Assembly (NCBI GenBank): GCA_030280995.1 | Contig: JASXTE010000015.1 | Coordinates: forward strand, 28,773,001 to 28,837,000 | Direction of reading: 5' to 3' | Source: Hemileia vastatrix | Taxonomy: Eukaryota; Basidiomycota; Pucciniomycetes; Pucciniales; Zaghouaniaceae | DNA: 64,000 bases | Program-made: the position numbers and the translations under genes | Shown here: in pieces, positions 50,057 through 63,406 of the stretch | How the letters are laid out: every line of letters starts with the position of its first letter | Position numbering within the stretch: position 1 is the stretch's first letter | Notes under the pieces: model-generated | What the model was told of the DNA's origin: nothing | Seen by the model: the letters and a program-made list of their open reading frames with translations, nothing else | Databases searched by the model: none

Positions 50057-51725
50057 TGAATATTCACTATGGTTTAAATACTATTTCAATGCAAAATGCA
50101 TAAAGTAGCTAAATGCATCATACACATTTAATTTAAATCCATAATATTTCCTCATTTTGGAAGTCATCATATATATTCATATGAATTAAAAGAATAAATA
50201 TTGAATTTTATAGTAAAATTCATAATGCATAATGCATAATACATTTTTAATATGAATATTAAGTGCATACATATGCCTAATCAAGTTTGAAATTTTGTTT
50301 TATGTGCATAATTTACAGGTGATGAATGATAAATATGATGTGTATATAAAAATGTTGGTTCTTATTGGTACCCACCCAAATAGTCAACTTGGTCAAGACA
50401 CCATGACCAAGAAACAAAAAACACAAGGACAGGCGTTCAAGCCACACAAAGGAAGATATTTCATAGAAAAACGCTGGCTTGTCTCCTTAAGAGATTGAAC
50501 AAGAAGGCCAGTGGTTTACAAAACCACCTGGCACATTAACACTCCTGCAACAAAGGAGTAGAAAATAAAAATTAAGTAAAATAAAATTAATACATATAAA
50601 TATAAAAAAGAAAAACATTAATGTGGTTCCCACTGCACTATAAAACAGGGGGGGCTTGTATGCAAATCTGAAGTGTCTACTGAATCAGAAAAATTCAGTA
50701 GGTTCTAGGAGTTGCATGCAAGTTCCCTCTGTTTTTTAATACAGTTTTTGAAATTAAATTTTACAAACATAAAAAAAGGAAAAAAAATTCATCACAAAAA
50801 CCACATTGTAAAAAAGACTATTTGTACTAGGATTATGCTTCTATTCTATTGACTTGTGTTCAAATGAAAATGTGTTATTTAAAAATTATGATGATCTCTT
50901 AATCTTCCCAACAATCATCTAAGGATCTGTTTTGAACATATAAATTTTCAACAAAAACAACAAAATCCTTATGATGTATTTGGTTCTCAATGAATTTTTT
51001 TAGTTTGATGATATACTTCCAAATTTCAATTATTCCATGTTCTCCTTGATGGAAATTTTTATATCATATATTAGAGATTCCCAAATCATTCTTTTTCAAT
51101 CTTGTCAACTGACATACTCTTCTCTCATAGGTATTGTTTGATAATTTCTTTGATTTATAATGATTATCATCTCCATTTTCTTATTTACTGTAATTTTATA
51201 TTGAATATTTTCACCATCTGGACTTTCAAAATCTGGAAAAGTCTTTTTTGTGATGTTTGGGCCTGTTTGATGATGTCTAATGAGGCATCTGTATATTTAT
51301 TATTTGTTTTTGTTGTTTCCTGGACTGAATATCAAACTACTGGGTATGTACCTACCACCATTAGATACTCCTGGCTTTTCTCTACATTTTATGTCTTGAT
51401 GAAAATTTTGGTATTCTAATTTTTAAGGGCTCTTTTGGTCATTTTTCATGCTTCACTATAACCGTTTTTTTTTTTGGTTTTTTGTATTTTGTGGGCTAGG
51501 ATTAAGCATTAGTGTCATCTACTTAGTGCAATTTTGATAAGCCTCATTTGGATCTATATTTTATGTCTTGATGGTTTTTTAGCTTATTTAAATGACAACT
51601 TGATAATTGAATATTAATTTTTACCCTAAAATGCATGATGCATAATACATATGAACTACCTATCAAACATTAAAGCTATGTGAATACATATGATTGATGA
51701 AGTTTGATCATTTTTATGTGCATCA
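50057..51725 (+). repeat. Satellite monomer copy 31 (type II, twin of 28)
   Basis: Marker set of copy 28 (GATGATCTC, AATCTTGTC, TTTCCTGGACTG) without its CATTATAGCT. Spacing to copy 28 is 5007 bases. Confidence 0.97.
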
Positions 51726-53394
51726 TGAATATTCACTATGGTTTAAATACTATTTCAATGCAAAATGCATAAAGTAGCTAAATGCATCATACACATTTAA
51801 TTTAAATCCATAATATTTCCTCATTTTGGAAGTCATCATATATATTCATATGAATTAAAAGAATAAATATTGAATTTTATAGTAAAATTCATAATGCATA
51901 ATGCATAATACATTTTAAATATGAATATTAAGTGCATACATATGCCTAATCAAGTTTGAAATTTTGTTTTATGTGCATAATTTACAGGTGCTGAATGATA
52001 AATATGATGTGTATATAAAAATGTTGGTTCTTATTGGTACCCACCCAAATAGTCAACTTGGTCAAGACACCATGACCAAGAAACAAAAAACACAAGGACA
52101 GGCGTTCAAGCCACACAAAGGAAGATATTTCATAGAAAAATGCTGGCTTGTCTCCTTAAGAGATTGAACAAGAAGGCCAGTGGTTTACAAAACCACCTGG
52201 AACATTAACACTCCTGCAACAAAGGAGTAGAAAATAAAAATTAAGTAAAATAAAATTAATACATATAAATATAAAAAAGAAAAACATTAATGTGGTTCCC
52301 ACTGCACTATAAAACAGGGGGGGCTTGTATGCAAATCTGAAGTGTCTACTGAATCAGAAAAATTCAGTAGGTTCTAGGAGTTGCATGCAAGTTCCCTCTG
52401 TTTTTTAATACAGTTTTTGAAATTAAATTTTACAAACATAAAAAAAGGAAAAAAAATTCATCACAAAAACCACATTGTAAAAAAGACTATTTGTACTAGG
52501 ATTATGCTTCTATTCTATTGACTTGTGTTCAAATGAAAATGTGTTATTTAAAAATTATGATGATCTCTTAATCTTCCCAACAATCATCTAAGGATCTGTT
52601 TTGAACATATAAATTTTCAACAAAAACAACAAAATCCTTATGATGTATTTGGTTCTCAATGAATTTTTTTAGTTTGATGATATACTTCCAAATTTCAATT
52701 ATTCCATGTTCTCCTTGATGGAAATTTTTATATCATATATTAGAGATTCCCAAATCATTCTTTTTCAATCTTGTCAACTGACATACTCTTCTCTCATAGG
52801 TATTGTTTGATAATTTCTTTGATTTATAATGATTATCATCTCCATTTTCTTATTTACTGTAATTTTATATTGAATATTTTCACCATCTGGACTTTCAAAA
52901 TCTGGAAAAGTCTTTTTTGTGATGTTTGGGCCTGTTTGATGATGTCTAATGAGGCATCTGTATATTTATTATTTGTTTTTGTTGTTTCCTGGACTGAATA
53001 TCAAACTACTGGGTATGTACCTACCACCATTAGATACTCCTGGCTTTTCTCTACATTTTATGTCTTGATGAAAATTTTGGTATTCTAATTTTTAAGGGCT
53101 CTTTTGGTCATTTTTCATGCTTCACTATAACCGTTTTTTTTTTTGGTTTTTTGTATTTTGTGGGCTAGGATTAAGCATTAGTGTCATCTACTTAGTGCAA
53201 TTTTGATAAGCCTCATTTGGATCTATATTTTATGTCTTGATGGTTTTTTAGCTTATTTAAATGACAACTTGATAATTGAATATTAATTTTTACCCTAAAA
53301 TGCATGATGCATAATACATATGAACTACCTATCAAACATTAAAGCTATGTGAATACATATGATTGATGAAGTTTGATCATTTTTATGTGCATCA
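51726..53394 (+). repeat. Satellite monomer copy 32 (type II, left half like 33/36)
   Basis: The left half has the block CATTTTAAATATG, GGTGCTGAATG, AAAATGCTGG (second CpG lost) and CCTGGAACATT, shared with copies 33 and 36. The right half has GATGATCTC, AATCTTGTC and CCTGGACTG, as in copies 31 and 35. Confidence 0.97.
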
Positions 53395-55062
53395 TGAATA
53401 TTCACTATGGTTTAAATACTATTTCAATGCAAAATGCATAAAGTAGCTAAATGCATCATACACATTTAATTTAAATCCATAATATTTCCTCATTTTGGAA
53501 GTCATCATATATATTCATATGAATTAAAAGAATAAATATTGAATTTTATAGTAAAATTCATAATGCATAATGCATAATACATTTTAAATATGAATATTAA
53601 GTGCATACATATGCCTAATCAAGTTTGAAATTTTGTTTTATGTGCATAATTTACAGGTGCTGAATGATAAATATGATGTGTATATAAAAATGTTGGTTCT
53701 TATTGGTACCCACCCAAATAGTCAACTTGGTCAAGACACCATGACCAAGAAACAAAAAACACAAGGACAGGCGTTCAAGCCACACAAAGGAAGATATTTC
53801 ATAGAAAAATGCTGGCTTGTCTCCTTAAGAGATTGAACAAGAAGGCCAGTGGTTTACAAAACCACCTGGAACATTAACACTCCTGCAACAAAGGAGTAGA
53901 AAATAAAAATTAAGTAAAATAAAATTAATACATATAAATATAAAAAAGAAAAACATTAATGTGGTTCCCACTGCACTATAAAACAGCGGGGGCTTGTATG
54001 CAAATCTGAAGTGTCTACTGAATCAGAAAAATTCAGTAGGTTCTAGGAGTTGCATGCAAGTTCCCTCTGTTTTTTAATACAGTTTTTGAAATTAAATTTT
54101 ACAAACATAAAAAAAGGAAAAAAAATTCATCACAAAAACCACATTGTAAAAAAGACTATTTGTACTAGGATTATGCTTCTATTCTATTGACTTGTGTTCA
54201 AATGAAAATGTGTTATTTAAAAATTATGATGACCTCTTAATCTTCCCAACAATCATCTAAGGATCTGTTTTGAACATATAAATTTTCAACAAAAACAACA
54301 AAATCCTTATGATGTATTTGGTTCTCAATGAATTTTTTTAGTTTGATGATATACTTCCAAATTTCAATTATTCCATGTTCTCCTTGATGGAAATTTTTAT
54401 ATCATATATTAGAGATTCCCAAATCATTCTTTTTCAATTTTGTCAACTGACATACTCTTCTCTCATAGGTATTGTTTGATAATTTCTTTGATTTATAATG
54501 ATTATCATCTCCATTTTCTTATTTACTGTAATTTTATATTGAATATTTTCACCATCTGGACTTTCAAAATCTGGAAAAGTCTTTTTTGTGATGTTTGGGC
54601 CTGTTTGATGATGTCTAATGAGGCATCTGTATATTTATTATTTGTTTTTGTTGTTTCCTGGACTGAATATCAAACTACTGGGTATGTACCTACCACCATT
54701 AGATACTCCTGGCTTTTCTCTACATTTTATGTCTTGATGAAAATTTTGGTATTCTAATTTTTAAGGGCTCTTTTGGTCATTTTTCATGCTTCACTATAAC
54801 CGTTTTTTTTTTGGTTTTTTGTATTTTGTGGGCTAGGATTAAGCATTAGTGTCATCTACTTAGTGCCATTTTGATAAGCCTCATTTGGATCTATATTTTA
54901 TGTCTTGATGGTTTTTTAGCTTATTTAAATGACAACTTGATAATTGAATATTAATTTTTACCCTAAAATGCATGATGCATAATACATATGAACTACCTAT
55001 CAAACATTAAAGCTATGTGAATACATATGATTGATGAAGTTTGATCATTTTTATGTGCATCA
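53395..55062 (+). repeat. Satellite monomer copy 33 (type II, twin of 36)
   Basis: Left-half markers as in copy 32, then CAGCGGGGG, GATGACCTC, AATTTTGTC, CCTGGACTG, a T run of ten and GTGCCATTTT. The whole set recurs in copy 36, 5006 bases away. Confidence 0.97.
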
Positions 55063-56731
55063 TGAATATTCACTATGGTTTAAATACTATTTCAATGCAA
55101 AATGCATAAAGTAGCTAAATGCATCATACACATTTAATTTAAATCCATAATATTTCCTCATTTTGGAAGTCATCATATATATTCATATGAATTAAAAGAA
55201 TAAATATTGAATTTTATAGTAAAATTCATAATGCATAATGCATAATACATTTTTAATATGAATATTAAGTGCATACATATGCCTAATCAAGTTTGAAATT
55301 TTGTTTTATGTGCATAATTTACAGGTGATGAATGATAAATATGATGTGTATATAAAAATGTTGGTTCTTATTGGTACCCACCCAAATAGTCAACTTGGTC
55401 AAGACACCATGACCAAGAAACAAAAAACACAAGGACAGGCGTTCAAGCCACACAAAGGAAGATATTTCATAGAAAAACGCTGGCTTGTCTCCTTAAGAGA
55501 TTGAACAAGAAGGCCAGTGGTTTACAAAACCACCTGGCACATTAACACTCCTGCAACAAAGGAGTAGAAAATAAAAATTAAGTAAAATAAAATTAATACA
55601 TATAAATATAAAAAAGAAAAACATTAATGTGGTTCCCACTGCACTATAAAACAGGGGGGGCTTGTATGCAAATCTGAAGTGTCTACTGAATCAGAAAAAT
55701 TCAGTAGGTTCTAGGAGTTGCATGCAAGTTCCCTCTGTTTTTTAATACAGTTTTTGAAATTTAATTTTACAAACATAAAAAAAGGAAAAAAAATTCATCA
55801 CAAAAACCACATTGTAAAAAAGACTATTTGTACTAGGATTATGCTTCTATTCTATTGACTTGTGTTCAAATGAAAATGTGTTATTTAAAAATTATGATGA
55901 TCTCTTAATCTTCCCAACAATCATCTAAGGATCTGTTTTGAACATATAAATTTTCAACAAAAACAACAAAATCCTTATGATGTATTTGGTTCTCAATGAA
56001 TTTTTTTAGTTTGATGATATACTTCCAAATTTCAATTATTCCATGTTCTCCTTGATGGAAATTTTTATATCATATATTAGAGATTCCCAAATCATTCTTT
56101 TTCAATCTTGTCAACTGACATACTCTTCTCTCATAGGTATTGTTTGATAATTTCTTTGATTTATAATGATTATCATCTCCATTTTCTTATTTACTGTAAT
56201 TTTATATTGAATATTTTCACCATCTGGACTTTCAAAATCTGGAAAAGTCTTTTTTGTGATGTTTGGGCCTGTTTGATGATGTCTAATGAGGCATCTGTAT
56301 ATTTATTATTTGTTTTTGTTGTTTCCTTGACTGAATATCAAACTACTGGGTATGTACCTACCACCATTAGATACTCCTGGCTTTTCTCTACATTTTATGT
56401 CTTGATGAAAATTTTGGTATTCTAATTTTTAAGGGCTCTTTTGGTCATTTTTCATGCTTCACTATAACCGTTTTTTTTTTTGGTTTTTTGTATTTTGTGG
56501 GCTAGGATTAAGCATTAGTGTCATCTACTTAGTGCAATTTTGATAAGCCTCATTTGGATCTATATTTTATGTCTTGATGGTTTTTTAGCTTATTTAAATG
56601 ACAACTTGATAATTGAATATTAATTTTTACCCTAAAATGCATGATGCATAATACATATGAACTACCTATCAAACATTAAAGCTATGTGAATACATATGAT
56701 TGATGAAGTTTGATCATTTTTATGTGCATCA
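55063..56731 (+). repeat. Satellite monomer copy 34 (type II)
   Basis: Has GAAATTTAATTTT (with copies 21, 24 and 35), GATGATCTC, AATCTTGTC, CCTTGACTG and GTGCAATTTT. Confidence 0.97.
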
Positions 56732-58400
56732 TGAATATTCACTATGGTTTAAATACTATTTCAATGCAAAATGCATAAAGTAGCTAAATGCATCATACAC
56801 ATTTAATTTAAATCCATAATATTTCCTCATTTTGGAAGTCATCATATATATTCATATGAATTAAAAGAATAAATATTGAATTTTATAGTAAAATTCATAA
56901 TGCATAATGCATAATACATTTTTAATATGAATATTAAGTGCATACATATGCCTAATCAAGTTTGAAATTTTGTTTTATGTGCATAATTTACAGGTGATGA
57001 ATGATAAATATGATGTGTATATAAAAATGTTGGTTCTTATTGGTACCCACCCAAATAGTCAACTTGGTCAAGACACCATGACCAAGAAACAAAAAACACA
57101 AGGACAGGCGTTCAAGCCACACAAAGGAAGATATTTCATAGAAAAACGCTGGCTTGTCTCCTTAAGAGATTGAACAAGAAGGCCAGTGGTTTACAAAACC
57201 ACCTGGCACATTAACACTCCTGCAACAAAGGAGTAGAAAATAAAAATTAAGTAAAATAAAATTAATACATATAAATATAAAAAAGAAAAACATTAATGTG
57301 GTTCCCACTGCACTATAAAACAGGGGGGGCTTGTATGCAAATCTGAAGTGTCTACTGAATCAGAAAAATTCAGTAGGTTCTAGGAGTTGCATGCAAGTTC
57401 CCTCTGTTTTTTAATACAGTTTTTGAAATTTAATTTTACAAACATAAAAAAAGGAAAAAAAATTCATCACAAAAACCACATTGTAAAAAAGACTATTTGT
57501 ACTAGGATTATGCTTCTATTCTATTGACTTGTGTTCAAATGAAAATGTGTTATTTAAAAATTATGATGATCTCTTAATCTTCCCAACAATCATCTAAGGA
57601 TCTGTTTTGAACATATAAATTTTCAACAAAAACAACAAAATCCTTATGATGTATTTGGTTCTCAATGAATTTTTTTAGTTTGATGATATACTTCCAAATT
57701 TCAATTATTCCATGTTCTCCTTGATGGAAATTTTTATATCATATATTAGAGATTCCCAAATCATTCTTTTTCAATCTTGTCAACTGACATACTCTTCTCT
57801 CATAGGTATTGTTTGATAATTTCTTTGATTTATAATGATTATCATCTCCATTTTCTTATTTACTGTAATTTTATATTGAATATTTTCACCATCTGGACTT
57901 TCAAAATCTGGAAAAGTCTTTTTTGTGATGTTTGGGCCTGTTTGATGATGTCTAATGAGGCATCTGTATATTTATTATTTGTTTTTGTTGTTTCCTGGAC
58001 TGAATATCAAACTACTGGGTATGTACCTACCACCATTAGATACTCCTGGCTTTTCTCTACATTTTATGTCTTGATGAAAATTTTGGTATTCTAATTTTTA
58101 AGGGCTCTTTTGGTCATTTTTCATGCTTCACTATAACCGTTTTTTTTTTTGGTTTTTTGTATTTTGTGGGCTAGGATTAAGCATTAGTGTCATCTACTTA
58201 GTGCAATTTTGATAAGCCTCATTTGGATCTATATTTTATGTCTTGATGGTTTTTTAGCTTATTTAAATGACAACTTGATAATTGAATATTAATTTTTACC
58301 CTAAAATGCATGATGCATAATACATATGAACTACCTATCAAACATTAAAGCTATGTGAATACATATGATTGATGAAGTTTGATCATTTTTATGTGCATCA
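56732..58400 (+). repeat. Satellite monomer copy 35 (type II)
   Basis: As copy 34 on the left (GAAATTTAATTTT), but its right half has CCTGGACTG as in copy 32. It stands before copy 36 as copy 32 stands before copy 33. Confidence 0.97.
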
Positions 58401-60068
58401 TGAATATTCACTATGGTTTAAATACTATTTCAATGCAAAATGCATAAAGTAGCTAAATGCATCATACACATTTAATTTAAATCCATAATATTTCCTCATT
58501 TTGGAAGTCATCATATATATTCATATGAATTAAAAGAATAAATATTGAATTTTATAGTAAAATTCATAATGCATAATGCATAATACATTTTAAATATGAA
58601 TATTAAGTGCATACATATGCCTAATCAAGTTTGAAATTTTGTTTTATGTGCATAATTTACAGGTGCTGAATGATAAATATGATGTGTATATAAAAATGTT
58701 GGTTCTTATTGGTACCCACCCAAATAGTCAACTTGGTCAAGACACCATGACCAAGAAACAAAAAACACAAGGACAGGCGTTCAAGCCACACAAAGGAAGA
58801 TATTTCATAGAAAAATGCTGGCTTGTCTCCTTAAGAGATTGAACAAGAAGGCCAGTGGTTTACAAAACCACCTGGAACATTAACACTCCTGCAACAAAGG
58901 AGTAGAAAATAAAAATTAAGTAAAATAAAATTAATACATATAAATATAAAAAAGAAAAACATTAATGTGGTTCCCACTGCACTATAAAACAGCGGGGGCT
59001 TGTATGCAAATCTGAAGTGTCTACTGAATCAGAAAAATTCAGTAGGTTCTAGGAGTTGCATGCAAGTTCCCTCTGTTTTTTAATACAGTTTTTGAAATTA
59101 AATTTTACAAACATAAAAAAAGGAAAAAAAATTCATCACAAAAACCACATTGTAAAAAAGACTATTTGTACTAGGATTATGCTTCTATTCTATTGACTTG
59201 TGTTCAAATGAAAATGTGTTATTTAAAAATTATGATGACCTCTTAATCTTCCCAACAATCATCTAAGGATCTGTTTTGAACATATAAATTTTCAACAAAA
59301 ACAACAAAATCCTTATGATGTATTTGGTTCTCAATGAATTTTTTTAGTTTGATGATATACTTCCAAATTTCAATTATTCCATGTTCTCCTTGATGGAAAT
59401 TTTTATATCATATATTAGAGATTCCCAAATCATTCTTTTTCAATTTTGTCAACTGACATACTCTTCTCTCATAGGTATTGTTTGATAATTTCTTTGATTT
59501 ATAATGATTATCATCTCCATTTTCTTATTTACTGTAATTTTATATTGAATATTTTCACCATCTGGACTTTCAAAATCTGGAAAAGTCTTTTTTGTGATGT
59601 TTGGGCCTGTTTGATGATGTCTAATGAGGCATCTGTATATTTATTATTTGTTTTTGTTGTTTCCTGGACTGAATATCAAACTACTGGGTATGTACCTACC
59701 ACCATTAGATACTCCTGGCTTTTCTCTACATTTTATGTCTTGATGAAAATTTTGGTATTCTAATTTTTAAGGGCTCTTTTGGTCATTTTTCATGCTTCAC
59801 TATAACCGTTTTTTTTTTGGTTTTTTGTATTTTGTGGGCTAGGATTAAGCATTAGTGTCATCTACTTAGTGCCATTTTGATAAGCCTCATTTGGATCTAT
59901 ATTTTATGTCTTGATGGTTTTTTAGCTTATTTAAATGACAACTTGATAATTGAATATTAATTTTTACCCTAAAATGCATGATGCATAATACATATGAACT
60001 ACCTATCAAACATTAAAGCTATGTGAATACATATGATTGATGAAGTTTGATCATTTTTATGTGCATCA
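58401..60068 (+). repeat. Satellite monomer copy 36 (type II, twin of 33)
   Basis: Matches copy 33 at every marker I compared, including GGTGCTGAATG, AAAATGCTGG, CCTGGAACATT, CAGCGGGGG, the T run of ten and GTGCCATTTT. Confidence 0.97.
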
Positions 60069-61737
60069 TGAATATTCACTATGGTTTAAATACTATTTCA
60101 ATGCAAAATGCATAAAGTAGCTAAATGCATCATACACATTTAATTTAAATCCATAATATTTCCTCATTTTGGAAGTCATCATATATATTCATATGAATTA
60201 AAAGAATAAATATTGAATTTTATAGTAAAATTCATAATGCATAATGCATAATACATTTTTAATATGAATATTAAGTGCATACATATGCCTAATCAAGTTT
60301 GAAATTTTGTTTTATGTGCATAATTTACAGGTGATGAATGATAAATATGATGTGTATATAAAAATGTTGGTTCTTATTGGTACCCACCCAAATAGTCAAC
60401 TTGGTCAAGACACCATGACCAAGAAACAAAAAACACAAGGACAGGCGTTCAAGCCACACAAAGGAAGATATTTCATAGAAAAACGCTGGCTTGTCTCCTT
60501 AAGAGATTGAACAAGAAGGCCAGTGGTTTACAAAACCACCTGGCACATTAACACTCCTGCAACAAAGGAGTAGAAAATAAAAATTAAGTAAAATAAAATT
60601 AATACATATAAATATAAAAAAGAAAAACATTAATGTGGTTCCCACTGCACTATAAAACAGGGGGGGCTTGTATGCAAATCTGAAGTGTCTACTGAATCAG
60701 AAAAATTCAGTAGGTTCTAGGAGTTGCATGCAAGTTCCCTCTGTTTTTTAATACAGTTTTTGAAATTAAATTTTACAAACATAAAAAAAGGAAAAAAAAT
60801 TCATCACAAAAACCACATTGTAAAAAAGACTATTTGTACTAGGATTATGCTTCTATTCTATTGACTTGTGTTCAAATGAAAATGTGTTATTTAAAAATTA
60901 TGATGATCTCTTAATCTTCCCAACAATCATCTAAGGATCTGTTTTGAACATATAAATTTTCAACAAAAACAACAAAATCCTTATGATGTATTTGGTTCTC
61001 AATGAATTTTTTTAGTTTGATGATATACTTCCAAATTTCAATTATTCCATGTTCTCCTTGATGGAAATTTTTATATCATATATTAGAGATTCCCAAATCA
61101 TTCTTTTTCAATTTTGTCAACTGACATACTCTTCTCTCATAGGTATTGTTTGATAATTTCTTTGATTTATAATGATTATCATCTCCATTTTCTTATTTAC
61201 TGTAATTTTATATTGAATATTTTCACCATCTGGACTTTCAAAATCTGGAAAAGTCTTTTTTGTGATGTTTGGGCCTGTTTGATGATGTCTAATGAGGCAT
61301 CTGTATATTTATTATTTGTTTTTGTTGTTTCCTTGACTGAATATCAAACTACTGGGTATGTACCTACCACCATTAGATACTCCTGGCTTTTCTCTACATT
61401 TTATGTCTTGATGAAAATTTTGGTATTCTAATTTTTAAGGGCTCTTTTGGTCATTTTTCATGCTTCACTATAACCGTTTTTTTTTTTGGTTTTTTGTATT
61501 TTGTGGGCTAGGATTAAGCATTAGTGTCATCTACTTAGTGCCATTTTGATAAGCCTCATTTGGATCTATATTTTATGTCTTGATGGTTTTTTAGCTTATT
61601 TAAATGACAACTTGATAATTGAATATTAATTTTTACCCTAAAATGCATGATGCATAATACATATGAACTACCTATCAAACATTAAAGCTATGTGAATACA
61701 TATGATTGATGAAGTTTGATCATTTTTATGTGCATCA
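60069..61737 (+). repeat. Satellite monomer copy 37 (type II)
   Basis: Consensus-like type II copy with GATGATCTC, AATTTTGTC, CCTTGACTG and GTGCCATTTT. Confidence 0.97.
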
Positions 61738-63406
61738 TGAATATTCACTATGGTTTAAATACTATTTCAATGCAAAATGCATAAAGTAGCTAAATGCATC
61801 ATACACATTTAATTTAAATCCATAATATTTCCTCATTTTGGAAGTCATCATATATATTCATATGAATTAAAAGAATAAATATTGAATTTTATAGTAAAAT
61901 TCATAATGCATAATGCATAATACATTTTTAATATGAATATTAAGTGCATACATATGCCTAATCAAGTTTGAAATTTTGTTTTATGTGCATAATTTACAGG
62001 TGATGAATGATAAATATGATGTGTATATAAAAATGTTGGTTCTTATTGGTACCCACCCAAATAGTCAACTTGGTCAAGACACCATGACCAAGAAACAAAA
62101 AACACAAGGACAGGCGTTCAAGCCACACAAAGGAAGATATTTCATAGAAAAACGCTGGCTTGTCTCCTTAAGAGATTGAACAAGAAGGCCAGTGGTTTAC
62201 AAAACCACCTGGCACATTAACACTCCTGCAACAAAGGAGTAGAAAATAAAAATTAAGTAAAATAAAATTAATACATATAAATTTAAAAAAGAAAAACATT
62301 AATGTGGTTCCCACTGCACTATAAAACAGGGGGGGCTTGTATGCAAATCTGAAGTGTCTACTGAATCAGAAAAATTCAGTAGGTTCTAGGAGTTGCATGC
62401 AAGTTCCCTCTGTTTTTTAATACAGTTTTTGAAATTAAATTTTACAAACATAAAAAAAGGAAAAAAAATTCATCACAAAAACCACATTGTAAAAAAGACT
62501 ATTTGTACTAGGATTATGCTTCTATTCTATTGACTTGTGTTCAAATGAAAATGTGTTATTTAAAAATTATGATGATCTCTTAATCTTCCCAACAATCATC
62601 TAAGGATCTGTTTTGAACATATAAATTTTCAACAAAAACAACAAAATCCTTATGATGTATTTGGTTCTCAATGAATTTTTTTAGTTTGATGATATACTTC
62701 CAAATTTCAATTATTCCATGTTCTCCTTGATGGAAATTTTTATATCATATATTAGAGATTCCCAAATCATTCTTTTTCAATCTTGTCAACTGACATACTC
62801 TTCTCTCATAGGTATTGTTTGATAATTTCTTTGATTTATAATGATTATCATCTCCATTTTCTTATTTACTGTAATTTTATATTGAATATTTTCACCATCT
62901 GGACTTTCAAAATCTGGAAAAGTCTTTTTTGTGATGTTTGGGCCTGTTTGATGATGTCTAATGAGGCATCTGTATATTTATTATTTGTTTTTGTTGTTTC
63001 CTTGACTGAATATCAAACTACTGGGTATGTACCTACCACCATTAGATACTCCTGGCTTTTCTCTACATTTTATGTCTTGATGAAAATTTTGGTATTCTAA
63101 TTTTTAAGGGCTCTTTTGGTCATTTTTCATGCTTCACTATAACCGTTTTTTTTTTTGGTTTTTTGTATTTTGTGGGCTAGGATTAAGCATTAGTGTCATC
63201 TACTTAGTGCAATTTTGATAAGCCTCATTTGGATCTATATTTTATGTCTTGATGGTTTTTTAGCTTATTTAAATGACAACTTGATAATTGAATATTAATT
63301 TTTACCCTAAAATGCATGATGCATAATACATATGAACTACCTATCAAACATTAAAGCTATGTGAATACATATGATTGATGAAGTTTGATCATTTTTATGT
63401 GCATCA
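61738..63406 (+). repeat. Satellite monomer copy 38 (type II)
   Basis: Consensus-like type II copy with private AAATTTAAAAAAG just before the foldback (62,280), plus AATCTTGTC and GTGCAATTTT. Confidence 0.97.
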
